64,000 nucleotides of DNA from Silene conica (GCA_029255685.2 CM055314.2:44784772-44848771), one strand, 5' to 3'; positions 11,224-22,475 are shown, counted from the first letter of the stretch. The notes: generated by a model from the sequence alone, not told the origin. Program-made: numbers and translations.

Positions 11224-11506
11224 AGTTCCAGATTGCTGATGTATGTTTCGTCTCGCCCAATTGATTTGATGCAACCCTCGTCCCCAGTCTACCTGAGGTA
11301 GTGGTGGAGGTCGTGGAGGAAGTCTAGTTTCATTTCCATTTGCATGCGTGTCATGTGGTTCAGACTCTTCCTGTTCTGTGTGCAACAGTTCATGATTTCT
11401 TGACACAAAATGAGGTAAAATTTCATGATGTCCCCAGTCATCAGGAGCATCAGTTTGCCTATCCACATAAGACTGTATTAGCCGGTCTAGGTTCTCACGA
11501 AAATCA
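11224..11506 (-). pseudogene. Captured exon of a plant RING-type E3 ligase
   Basis: The - strand exon is bounded by an acceptor (TTGACAG, ending at 11507) and a donor (GTAAGTGG, starting at 11223). It encodes DFRENLDRLIQSYVDRQ and then an Asp/Trp-rich stretch ending near QVDWGRGLHQINWARRNIHQ. This resembles the linker upstream of the C-terminal RING finger in a plant family of large RING proteins (LIQSYVERQ...W.QDLHH..W.RHSMH). The RING finger itself is not present. The splice signals are intact, so the exon could be joined into a chimeric transcript from the CACTA element. Confidence 0.7.
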
Positions 11507-12592
11507 CTGTCAAGAAGACAGAAGACTGCATTAGTCGGTCCAGTATTATACGAGAATTATTGAATGTGGAACGCTTACGGTCAACTATGTTATTTAAAAC
11601 TGGGGTTTCCTTACATATCCTTCCATCAATGCCAGAAAGAAATACATCGTTCAATCATTTATTTACATTTGATTAAAATCTCCTCACAATTCGTAAGAAA
11701 AACCCAATTAATCATTTGACAAGTACGGTTGTATAAACGAGTGCTTATTAGTTATTATTTGAAATTGAAATCGATCACAGGAATGCAAAACGCTTACCAT
11801 TTTAACAATCCGACAAACTCCAATATCACAAACTGCAAGTACAAACAAGTTCATCAACAAATCAGATTATGCATACAAACCCTGTTACATTCTTTCATTG
11901 TTATTAATCAGATTATGCATATCAGGCATTATTGTCTTACCTTTCGTCAAAAAAAAGCTTCATACGAATCTACGATAATTAGGCATTAAAACGAAAGGCA
12001 GAGCTTCATACGCATAGATGAAACAACAATACGAATAGATGAAACAACAATTGAATTGAAATAATAACATTGTCACAATACGAATATGATTATATGCAGA
12101 GACGAATAGATAAACAACAATTGAATTGAGATAATAACAAAATGATAACAATAATTCATGAAATTGAAGTATCATACCTATCAAAAATCCCAATCAATTA
12201 TACTGAACGAATATGAATTTCTCCGGCTGAGAAAGAATCAAAGTTGAAATAGGATGAATATCGCGTGAATCGAACCGCTGATGGAGTTTTTTTTGGGTTT
12301 TTTTTCTGGGAATGATGATGAAGGAAGGACGCGGGATGAAGATGATATGAGTACTGTAGAATTATTGTTTTAAGCGTGTATAATTAGTATTATTAGCTAG
12401 GGTTTAATTAGCTTAGGGTGATTAGGCGCTTAATTTTTTTTACCAAATTTCATTATTGCGCTTAAACGAAAGTGTTGAATTGTTTTACCCAAATTTCAAT
12501 TTGTTTTTTTTATTTTAATTGAAAAGTTTAAGCGCTTAAACGAAATTAATTAGAAAATTTTAGAGATACATATATATTAGGGTTTAAAATTG

Positions 12593-12593
<1 letters not shown>

Positions 12594-12636
<43 letters not shown>
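12594..12636. repeat. (TA)n microsatellite
   Basis: An uninterrupted TA run inside the right part of the CACTA element. Confidence 0.95.
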
Positions 12637-12637
<1 letters not shown>

Positions 12638-12851
12638 CGAAAGTGTTGCACAAGTGTTGCTAGAAAATGCAACAATTGTATAATAATGTTGCAATTAAAG
12701 TAATATATTGCAACACTTACCTTAAAGTGATGCATTATGTAGGTAATAGGCAACATTTTTAAATAAAGTGTTGCATAATTAAGTAAAATTGCAACACAAC
12801 GCGTAAGTGTTGCACACGAAATGTTGCATTAGGTCTCTTTTTGTAGTAGTG
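12637..12851. repeat. Right subterminal repeat block of the CACTA element
   Basis: Repeated AAGTGTTGCA and TGCAACACTT motifs up to the terminal TGTAGTAGTG. Together with the left block it forms the inverted subterminal architecture of the element. Confidence 0.8.
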
Positions 12852-14144
12852 AATGAAGACGACATAACGCGTTTCAAGCAATAAAAAGAGGAATATGTCA
12901 GGATTCAGGTCGTCGCGGTAATTAGTGTCACATAAAGATTAGGTCAGTCGAAACAACAACGAAGTGGGAACGATTAATATCCTTTCAGTCTGAAATCACC
13001 CCCTGGACTCCCTATCAATCTTTCGATCTCTAGATAGGTTACGTAATTCAACCTAAACAAGCCTACCCTACCAATCTTTCGATCCAGTTAAGGTTTTACT
13101 AGGTAAACTGGTCTCCTGCGTGCATTCATTTAACAAGTTTTATAAAAATATTGTTTATGGGTGATGAACTTCGTCGTAAGGACGACTAACATGCAATTCC
13201 TACGACATAAATACCGCGAGTTCCTTCATCCTAACATATTATGGGGATTAGCTACGCATGTTTAGGGAAACTACAGTAATAACGACGATGATAACAATAA
13301 CATTCAACATAGCAAATAAAGATGAATTAATATAAATTATAAAACAATGAAAACAAGAACAATAATGTAAAACCCCTCGCGAAAGCGAAAATATAAAACA
13401 CACAAAGTACTAAAATTTGCAGCGGAATTTAAACTTTTTAAACATAAACATCATGCGAGGTGAATTAAAACTGAAACAGAAACTAAAACTGATATAAACA
13501 AAATAGATAAGTATAACAGTTCTAAGTACGGAAAACCAAATATATACAAAGCCTGGGATGGAACATCCCTACAGGCACCAAAACATGAACTGTAACAAAA
13601 CTAAGAGTCTAGCTAATCGGTGAAGTGTAAGTCATAAGATGAAAGGATCATCACTCGCTAGCTCTCAAGTGAACCCCGTCCAACCTGCATGTACCTACAT
13701 ACATGAAAACATGTACGCCACAATCAGTGGGGAGTGACTAGAGTTCTCCTAGCCACCTTTTGTAACGACACGTAACAAGCAATACAAACAGAATACTCCA
13801 ACATATATAAACATGTGAAGTATAACAATATCTCAATAACTAATCATCAACTATCATGCAATCACTAATGCACGGCTCTCAAACAACTTCGGAAACTATT
13901 TGGAAGGAGAGCCGGTTTCCCTACCGGTTACCCGGTCGGGGGGTCTTTCAATCCAAACCATTTACGAAACTGACTAAAGAGTCACCCAATGCCTTGGGTG
14001 AACAGACTATAACTCAAGTAATACAATCATTAACTTCATCATGCATATCTGACACTGTACCAAACTCAAGGCAAGCAGATATAAAACATCAAGTAAAAAG
14101 GTCCAGCGGTCAACTTAAGACATAACCTGAATACTAACACACTT

Positions 14145-14705
14145 TCACAATCAAGGACCCAGAGGCCAACTTAAGGCATAGACCAAGATATCAATAAACA
14201 CTAGCAATGGGTCCAGAGGTGAACTTAACACATATCCCACTACCAAACAATGTCGGGTCCAGAGGTGAACTTAACACATATCCCAACATGCAATTCAAGT
14301 AAAGGGTCCAGAGGTGAACTTAACACATATCCCTGAACATACAATTCAAGTAAAGGGTCCAGAGGTGAACTTAACACATATCCCTATACATCCACAAGCA
14401 AAGGGTCCAGAGGTGAACTTAACACATATCCCAATGCTACAAACAAGTATTGGGTCCAGAGGTGAACTTAACACATATCCCAATACACAACTATCGCACA
14501 CCGGGTCCAGAGGTGAACTTAACACATATCCCGTATACGGCAACCGATCACGTGTCAGGTCCAGAGGTGAACTTAACACATATCCTGACACGCCACAAGC
14601 AAAACACGTAATGGGTCCAGAGGTGAACTTAACACATATCCCATCACGCGACATACAAAACACGTAATGGGTCCAGAGGTGAACTTAACACATATCCCAT
14701 CACGC
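14145..14705. repeat. Minisatellite in the solo LTR, about 11 units
   Basis: Units share a core of GGGTCCAGAGGTGAACTTAA followed by CACATATCCC, separated by 15-25 variable bases, giving a period of about 43-55 bp. The first two units (near 14156 and 14100) are degenerate. The open frame across it, with repeated GPEVNLTHIP, only reflects the repeat and is not a gene. Confidence 0.92.
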
Positions 14706-15019
14706 GACATACAACTCAACCATTAACATCCAAAGATAGAAACTAACCTATAGCTCTAACTTCTTAAACCACTACACAACACTTAATTGATCCCGGGAAC
14801 TAAGACGAGGGAGAGTCGGTTTCCCTTTCGGTTACCCGACCGGGGGGTCTCTATCCACACTCCTTTCCCGAACCCAATATAGTGTCGCTCATCCTCCGGG
14901 GACCTCAAACACATATCAAAGGTACGTGGAACGAATTTCAATCAAAACCGATAAACTGTTTAAAAGTTACGGACTAAATACGAATTCGAAATCAAACAAG
15001 CAACAGGGGTCCCCAGGCC

Positions 15020-15345
15020 CCAGCCGGTCGGCAGGCAGCCGGCCCACAGGGTGGACACCCATCCATGCCTTCTTCCTTTACAAAACGCAAACAACCACAA
15101 AGGGGCTCCCAGCCGGTCGGCAGGCAGCCGGCCCACCGGCTGGGGAACCCAATCCCCTCTATTTACGTACTATGCGAAACTTACCCAAGAGGCTCCTAGC
15201 GGTTGGCAGGCGGCCGGTCTACCGGTTGGCAGGCGGCCGGTCTACCGGCTGGGCACTCAAATCCTACGTATTTTAAAATTTGCAAAAACAACTAAAAGCA
15301 CTCCCAGCCGGTCGACCGGCGGCCGGTCGGTCGACCGGCTCAGAG
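15020..15345. repeat. GC-rich CCGGTCG/CGGCCGG repeat block
   Basis: Four units, near 15022, 15110, 15190-15245 (internally doubled) and 15305, share a CCAGCCGGTCGGCAGGCAGC-like core with an inverted CCGG...CCGG character. Spacing is about 90 bases. They stand out sharply from the AT-rich surroundings. Confidence 0.75.
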
Positions 15346-16514
15346 AGCCTGATCGCAAAAATCGCGACTTCCATTAAAATCGAAACCTTCACAATTCGAC
15401 TCAATACTTCTAAGATCACAACAACAAATGTTTACCCATTGTATCAAATCATCAACTACACTAGCTATTAGCAATTAAACCCACAAACAATCCTCAATAA
15501 GCAAATGAGTTGTATCCGTCTTAAGCATAAATTTCTGAAAAACTTAACAATAAACATATGTAACATCAGCAAAGCATGTAATCATCAAGTAAGAACATTC
15601 CTAACATGTTACTAAGTCCAAACAACAATAATCATATGAAATTTCAGAAACTTAAATCATCTTAAACATCAAAAGTGCTAATATTAACAATAAGGCCGAG
15701 TTTCTCATTATCGTCACCTTTTACGTGATTAAGCTCTTATCTTATCTTCAATCTTGCCACTAACCTTCTTAGGATCTTCTAAGTCTTCACCTACAACAAG
15801 CAAAACGGGTTTAAGAGGCCAAAACTCGAATCACACCAAAACAGCCCCAATTTCGAGTTGAAAGAAACGAGAAACGGAAGTGATAGATGGCTTGAAAATT
15901 CGATGAGGATTCCGAAAATGTATTTATTACCTTGATTCGGTGAACGGACGATGACGGAATTTGGAAAAGAAGATGAAGATTCAAGAGGGTTTAAGGAGAA
16001 ATAAGTTTACAGTGTTTGTTTTTGAGGATGATGAATGTGTCGACATTCATAAGGAAATGGTAGGGTTTTATTTGTCCTTTCCGTTTAAGTGAAACGGACT
16101 TTTGAAAGTGAACGGGGTTGTTGGGTCGGATTATTTGCCAAGTTACATTCGTCTTAAGGACTTAAGGTTCTTAAGACGGATCTTATGAATTATTAAAATA
16201 CCTCTCAATAACTATAAAAATATAGTTTATTACTTAAAATAATTAAAAGCCTTTAAATATAAATCACGAAAATACGGGATGTTACAAATAATTAAAAGAG
16301 AGAAAATGAATTACAGTAATGGCGGATAGGGAAGAACAAGATCTGAATGCTTGAATGAAGAAAAACCCTAAGTAAAAGTGTTTAGAACTAATGACTGCTT
16401 AAGAAAAACACAAAGTAAAACCGAAGGTAAAAGTTGAATAGTGAGTGAATAAGGATTAGGTTAACTCTAAGAAACTCTTAACCTAAAACGGAAATAGCAA
16501 AATTCGGTACGCTT

Positions 16515-16745
16515 AAGTGAGTTGCTCGATCGAGTGACTGAACCACTCGATCGAGTAGCTGATTTTCAAAAAGTGCTCGATCGAGTAACTTCGAGTTGGC
16601 AATAGCTCGATCGAGTGACTGTGGAAACCTCGAAGGTTGGGTCCTTCCTGCAGACTCCTCGATCGAGTATCATACTGCTCGATCGAGGCTTTCTCCTCCT
16701 GCATCCACTCGATCGAGTTCTGGAGTTTACTCGATCGAGTAGATG
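16515..16745. repeat. Array of the CTCGATCGAG palindrome in the Athila LTR
   Basis: Eight perfect copies of CTCGATCGAG lie at about 16522, 16546, 16574, 16604, 16658, 16677, 16708 and 16729. Flanking bases often extend the palindrome (for example ACTCGATCGAGT). The same decamer is arrayed in the coding linker at 150-362. Confidence 0.9.
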
Positions 16746-17049
16746 ACAGACACACTGCTTCTTTTTCGCTTCTTTCTTGCTTTTGTCCCTCGTCTTTGCC
16801 TCGGTTACCGTCCCTTTAGGCCTTGTACTGCAAAATCGGGGCTATGGGACTCCTTGACTTGCGTCATCCTCTAAAAGAGCTCAAAATGGACAGAAAAAGC
16901 ATGGTTTCTTCATCTTTTGCATAATTCCTGCAAAATAATAGAAAATCCACCAAAAGAAAAAGGGGGCAAAATGGCACGTAAAGTGCATGAAAATGCATAG
17001 AAATGCGTGTTAAATGATGCCAAAAAGTGTATAAAATAAGCACGCATCA

Positions 17050-17880
17050 ATGGTTCTGTGGGAATAGTTTGTTTTGGCTGTGGAAAGACGGGACACAAGC
17101 AGGCGGTGTGTCGATCATCAGGGGGGAACCAGTCTGGGGGATACCGTACGCCAACATCGGGATATAGTGGGTCACACACTCAATCATATGGTAGTGGAGG
17201 GCACCGTACTCCCATGTTAGACTATGGTGGGGGTGCGAAGTCTGGCGGCAGCAGCAATTATGAGAAGAATTACAACAATTATCAGAACCGTTCGTATCAA
17301 AATCAGTACAGCGGGGTGGAAATAACCAAAAGACCGGAGCGGAAGGAAATCAGCAGGCTGGGACATCTACTACCAGTTAGAGTGGGGTGAAATCCAGTGG
17401 CAAACTTTTTGCTATAGGGAAACAAGCAGCCAAGGACGATGCCCATGTTGTGACTGGTACTTTTCTCGTGAACTCTAAACCTTCTTTTGTACTTTTCGAT
17501 TCCGGGGCTACCCATTCTTTTGTATCTAGAGAGCATGTAAGGGCGTTAGAGCTTGAGAGATATGATTTGGTCGCGGACTCGGTGACCATACCTTCTGGAG
17601 AGTCGGTGTCTTGTAGTAGGGTATATAGGAGTGTGCCTATCAAAATTGGAGAAGCAACTTTCCATTGTGATCTTATAGAATTTCCTTTGGGGGTTTTGAG
17701 GTGATTTTGGGGATGGATTGGTTGGGGAAGTATCGACCTTTTATCGACTGTCATCAGAAGAAGATTTCTTTGACGGGACCTAAGGGTGTGAGGGTGTCTT
17801 ACAAGGGATACCTGGTCAAGCCTAAGGTCAAATTCATTTTTGTCAATACCCTTAAGTCTAGCTTGAGAAAAGGAGATAGT
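17050..17880 (+). pseudogene. Gypsy gag-protease relic (Tekay/Del-like)
   Basis: A + strand fragment begins abruptly at the Athila insertion with a zinc knuckle (CFGCGKTGHKQAVC), a Gly/Tyr/Ser-rich tail, then a protease with LFDSGATHSFVS and an ILGMDWLGKYRPFIDCH block cut by a frameshift at about 17702. Another frameshift lies near 17390. It fades out after about 17880 and no RT follows. The order and motifs match Tekay/Del-type chromovirus gag-pro, but the subfamily is a guess. Confidence 0.8.
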
Positions 17881-18249
17881 CTAATAAAATTAGTACCGAC
17901 TCCAGATTACAATTTTATCAACCCTACTCATACAACTTTGATGTTAGTTGTAACTCAATCTAGATACCGTTAAATACCTAGCTATGTCAAGTACCGTTAA
18001 ATATTTGATTACAATGAGTACCGTTAAATACGCGATTTATCTTACGTTAATAAGATAAGTCTTCAATGTTCTTCAAAGTCACAATCTTGAATGAATAAGA
18101 TCAATGCTGGAGCACTTGAATCTTGAAACGAATATGACAATTAAAGCTCGAATCTCGAAGAAGAATATCAACGGCGGTTTTCTTGATTTGCGTGTATGTG
18201 TATGATTTCGTAATTTTCAATGTTTCACAAGTATTCTATTTATATAGAA
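17881..18249. other. Unassigned spacer with a triplicated TACCGTTAAATA motif
   Basis: No gene seen. TACCGTTAAATA occurs three times at 17966, 17992 and 18020, in a short repeat of about 27 bases. The rest is low-complexity AT-rich sequence up to the Helitron-like terminus. Confidence 0.6.
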
Positions 18250-19099
18250 CTAGTATTTTTGCCCGTGCGATGCACGGATACTAAATTAATTTATGGTATT
18301 CATAAAATTTTCACCATAAAAATCAAAAGTAAATCATAACATTTTTTATATAAAAATAGTATTAGTTCTTCTATACATGTGTTATTTTGTTAATAAAATT
18401 ACCTCATTTACATTAAATTTCTGTCATTAATGTTGCCACCAACTCGCCACAATCATCTACAGTACTACACGAAAAACCCTTCAAACCACTAATTTTACTC
18501 TTCAAACAACACATGAAACGATCCACAATCCAAAGCCACACCTACTAACCTATTATGAAATTAATTATCAAATGCGATTTAGTCATCTTTATTGCTACCT
18601 CAAACAACCATCTAACTCATCATCGACACTCTTTCCTAGCTTTCAATACACCCCTAAAATATTCAAGTCACCCCTCCTTCACGAAACACGCGGACTTATC
18701 CCTCAAAGTTAGCTCTCCCTTTGAAAAGTTCATCCATCTATCAGAAACCTAGCTAACTTATGCTTTTAAAACCGATCTTGTTTGAATGAGAAATCCTTGA
18801 TGAGGAAAACAAAAACATGCAATTTTTTGTTTGTTTAACAAAAGAGGTATGAGAGAAGTGTTAAGGAATGAACAGTGGGTACAACATTCGGGTTGTTACA
18901 TTGAAATTGGGTGTAAAGTTCAAACCACGATGTTTTTTTAATCATCAAGACAAAAAGTAACATAGTTAAACGTTAACAATACTATATTGACATGTTATTT
19001 ATTAACACTTGCTTACTTATTTAACTTATTTTTATAGCATTTATGCCTAAGTCATTTACACATAATACAAACTTGAAATAAATTTATCTACTTCCTCAG

Positions 19100-21310
19100 T
19101 TTTCTTGCTACATACCCCTCATTTTTCACACCATTCAGGCATTGTTCGTACCCTTTTCACTCAACTAATCAACTTGACCATCAGAATTAACCGTATGCGT
19201 ATCCCTGAACAACCCCATCGTATCTATATTTACTTGTACTACTCAAATCACTCTTAAATGTCGGAAAATAACTCTATCCTCGAGACACTTACCTCCTACC
19301 TCCAGACCTATCTACCCCGATATAATATACTGACATGCCATATACTTCCTTAATTCTTATCCAATGTTCCCACATTCTATTTTTGTACAATTTAATCTAA
19401 TGGTTTTTTTCCATAGTTGGTAAAATAATTGACATAAATATCTTTCTTCTATTTCTTGTATTTACAATGTTATCATTGCAAATTTGCAACTGCAACTCCA
19501 CATTACGACATCTTTTTATACACACCCCTAAATATTTCAAAGAATACTCCCACAAAAAACACTATAACGCTATTCCACATTAAAAAATTATTCTCCGACC
19601 CAATGGAGCAATCAATATGACTGAAGAGAGTATAACATTTGATTATTTAGTTTTGTGTCTAACAAAGAAACAAAATTGAGTTTATACACATGATATTTTA
19701 AATGTTTTTAGCCTATATTTATATATTTGTCGGTTCTTTTCTTATATAATACTCCCTCCGAGTCATAGTAATGGTTCCTTTACCTTTATGCACAAAAAAT
19801 AAGGAAATGATTCTAAACCACACAAAACACCCTACCCCACACTGAATTGATTTTGGACCACAAAAAAGTTACTAAAAATGGAAAGAGGAACCATCACTAA
19901 ACTCGCACAAAAAAGGAACTAAGAACCATTACTCCGACTCGGAGGGAGTACATATTTTCAAATAAAATTTATTCATTTAACTTCTCCAATCAATATCTCA
20001 CGTTATCCACTTTTTCGCATATTCAACCCTTTCCACTCGACTAACCAACCAAACCCATCAGAATCAACCTTAATCATATTCATATCCCTACCCTAAACAA
20101 CTCAGCCTTACATATGAATATATTTTTCTACTAAACCAACCTTAATTATATTCATATCCCTACCCCAAATAACTCGTAAACGTCAGGGAGTAATCATACC
20201 CATGGAGTAACCTTCGCACCCACTTAACCAACTTAACCACTAAAATCAATTCTAAAATGTATCCCTGGAAACCTCAACCTTCCGACATTTATTTGTACTA
20301 CTCTAACACTCTTCAACGTCGTGGAGTAACCTTACCCCCAAGGTACTTACCTCCTCTCTCAAAACCTATTTACCCCCACCGCTCGAAACAATAGATATAT
20401 CCAATATAAAATCAAACACCGCCCTATAACAATCAAAATTGAGTATACATACATGTTACTTTAGAGATTTTTAAGCTCCTTTCATAACAATCGTGTCTCT
20501 GTTATTATCACATAAAATAGAATTTTGAAATAAAATTTATCTACCTATGTACTTGCCCAGATGTTCTAATCATTCTGTAGTACATACGCAACTTTTTTCG
20601 ACACCGTTTAGGCATTCGTCATACCCTTCTCACATAACTACCCAACTTGACTAACATAATCAATCGTATCCCTGAACAACCCTAACATATAGACATTTAC
20701 TTGTGCAACTTACATCACACTTTTAAACGTCGGAGAGTAACTCTATCCCCCAAGATACTTACCTCCTCCCTCGAGATCTATTTATCCTCATCCCTAAACA
20801 AATGGACACATACAATTTAAAATCAACCACTACCCTATCAAAAAATGTCACACTGTAAAAAAATAAGTCGAAAATATGGAGGAAAAAAAAGAATACGGAC
20901 TATAATAAACTATAATCTAATACTAATTGAAAAATATTTTTGATCTTTTTATGGGTTATTCTATCCGTCTCGAAAACACCATTTATTTGTCATTATTTTG
21001 TTGTATGAATATCTTCTAATACCCACTTGCATTTCATCTCATCAACACAATTATTACGCTTAACTCAGATCACCTACATCATTATGTTCTTTAATATCTA
21101 TATATTTATATTTATACTCTTTAAATCGTAACTTGACAACCCAACTAACCAACTTGATCATCAGAATCATAAACTGTATTCTTGAACATATCTGACCAAT
21201 TTGCTTGTACTACTCAATTAATACTACTAAACGTCGGAGAGTAACCCTACCCCAGAAGACACTTACCTTCTCCCTCAAAACTTATCTACCTCCTCCCCCG
21301 CAAAAAATGT
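19100..21310. repeat. Degenerate dispersed repeats inside the Helitron-like element
   Basis: About five degenerate copies of a 150-200 bp unit lie near 19130-19330, 20020-20200, 20205-20395, 20570-20800 and 21120-21300. Each contains variants of CAACTTGACCATCAGAATCA, TACTTGTACTACTC, AAACGTCGGAGAGTAAC and ACTTACCTCCTCCCTC in the same order. They are direct repeats and strongly diverged. Confidence 0.65.
19752..19948. mobile_element. Stowaway-like (Tc1/mariner) MITE
   Basis: Terminal inverted repeats CTCCCTCCGAGTCA... and ...GACTCGGAGGGAG enclose 197 bp, flanked by TA on both sides (19750-19751 and 19949-19950). Subterminal GGTTCC/GGAACC stretches are also inverted. This is the typical form of a plant Stowaway MITE. 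Confidence 0.88.
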
Positions 21311-22475
21311 CATTTTATAACACAATGTCTCATCGTTAAATAATAAGGTGAAAATATGTAGGAATAAGTATTGTTAATTATTTATGAAATACCTTTCAAT
21401 ACCCATTTAAAACACATGTCATCCATACAATTATTCCACTTCACGCGCATATCTACATCATTATTGTGGTCTTTAATATTTATATTTATACTAATTAAAT
21501 CCAAATTTGACATTTTTGGGATTTCTTTAAAGTATAATATATTTGGCATTTATCTTATTTTCTTTTTACCTAATTAAAATAATTATCCCATTTCTTTCGC
21601 ATAATTAAGTACGAAAGTGCATAATGTTCACTTGAATAGTTGTGCTACTATTGTACCAAAAAAATAGTAGTGTTGCTTTTAATTTGGTCGAATATGATTG
21701 ATCACAAATGTTCCCTTTAGGTAAGAATTTGTTTAGACTTAACTAATTTCATTTATTAATTCCACACATTTCTAATTAAGATGGAGATATTCATTTTAAG
21801 CTTGAATGATCTAGTAATATGGAAAAGATAAGAACATAATGTATAAGAAAATAAAAGTAAAAGATCTGTCTTATTACTCTTATATCCCGTGAGACTATTT
21901 TGACTCATTTTAATGTTAAGACGACAACAAACTAAATTAGTTCTTTTTTACGCTTTCTCATTTTCATTTTTAATAGAAACGCTGAATAATATTAACAACT
22001 TTAAATAATAAGTATATATATAAATATTAAAGAATAATGTTCTAAGATAGGAAAATTGTAAGTAATAATCAATTATTCTAATTCATTTCCGGTTTTCATT
22101 TTTAATAAAAACGTTGAATAAAGTTAATAAACTTAAATAGTAAGTATATAAATATTAAAGAGTAATAATGTTCTAAATCTAATAGGAAAATTGTAAATAA
22201 TCAGCTATTTTTTATTTTTCTAAATCTAATAGAAAAGTTGTAAATAATTTATTATTTTATTATTTTCTAATTCTAATAGGAAAATTATAAATAAATTATT
22301 ATCTAAACAACTATTTTCTAATTTTCTAATTCTAATAGAAAAATTGTAATTAATTAATTATCTCCTAATTATAGTAGAAAAATTGTAAATAAATCATTAT
22401 TTAAAAATAAGTGTTTTGTAAAAGTTGGAGACTACACAAGCTTAGAAAAAAGCTTCCTTTAATTATATATATTGA

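Larger units (their letters stand above)
8264..12851. mobile_element. Non-autonomous CACTA element carrying host exon fragments
   Basis: The ends are CACTACTACA (8264) and TGTAGTAGTG (to 12851), with a 3-bp TSD AAT at 8261-8263 and 12852-12854, the hallmark of CACTA transposons. Both subterminal regions are packed with GCAACACTT-type motifs in both orientations, the usual transposase-binding architecture. No transposase-like ORF is visible in 4588 bp. Inside are two recognisable host-gene exon fragments, at 9855-10006 and 11224-11506, both on the - strand. The stretch 8870-9750 holds no ORF that I recognise, and 10120-11200 only short unrecognised ORFs. Confidence 0.93.
13366..16286 (-). mobile_element. 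Large gypsy solo LTR (2921 bp)
   Basis: On the - strand it starts TGTAACATCCCGTATTTTCG, a common plant gypsy LTR start, and ends at 13366 in ...TTTTACA. An exact 5-bp TSD AATAA flanks it at 13361-13365 and 16287-16291. No PBS, PPT or coding region is present, so it is a solo LTR left by LTR-LTR recombination. It carries a minisatellite at 14145-14705, a second GC-rich repeat block at 15020-15345, and two direct copies of a GAGAG(C/T)CGGTTTCCCT(A/T) motif near 13907 and 14811 that flank the minisatellite. Confidence 0.9.
1..17049 (-). mobile_element. Athila-type Ty3/gypsy element, partial, three times interrupted
   Basis: A - strand gypsy element runs from its 5' LTR outer end at 17049 (the - strand begins TGATGCG) to the left window edge. 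Just inside the LTR, at 8063-8081, is a primer binding site reading TGGCTCCGTTGCCGGGGAT on the - strand, the tRNA-Asp type used by the Athila/Tat/Ogre gypsy group. The gag pieces follow at 7957-7208 and 1132-474, and the start of the next coding region at 447-1. Other elements interrupt it at 1133-7207, 8264-12851 and 13366-16286. It sits in an older gypsy relic that resumes at 17050. Its other LTR and TSD lie outside the window. In-frame stops and frameshifts show that it is dead. Confidence 0.85.
8087..17049 (-). repeat. 5' LTR of the Athila-type element, split by two insertions
   Basis: The LTR runs from TG at 8087 to CA at 17049 on the + strand. After removal of the CACTA element (8264-12851) and the solo LTR (13366-16286), it is about 1.45 kb: 8087-8263, 12852-13365 and 16287-17049. 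The third piece carries the CTCGATCGAG array. Position 17050 resumes an unrelated + strand gypsy gag, which confirms the outer edge. Confidence 0.8.
18250..22475 (-). mobile_element. Helitron-like non-autonomous element
   Basis: The - strand 3' end at 18250 reads a hairpin CCGTGCATCGCACGG (18263-18277), a short spacer and CTAG, followed by T. The candidate 5' end at 22475 reads TCAATATATATAATTAAAGG on the - strand, preceded by A. TC...hairpin-CTAG inserted between A and T, without target duplication, is the Helitron pattern. No Rep/helicase ORF is present in 4.2 kb. The 3' end is well supported; the 5' end is less certain because TC starts are weak signals. Confidence 0.55.

Noticed and set aside
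14314-14667. Open frame of 117 codons with GPEVNLTHIP repeats
   Set aside because: The frame only reflects the absence of stops in the minisatellite unit; the opposite strand is open too.
14145-14705. CRISPR-like array of regularly spaced direct repeats
   Set aside because: The spacers are short, variable in length and partly similar, the array lies within a plant solo LTR, and no cas gene exists. It is a minisatellite.
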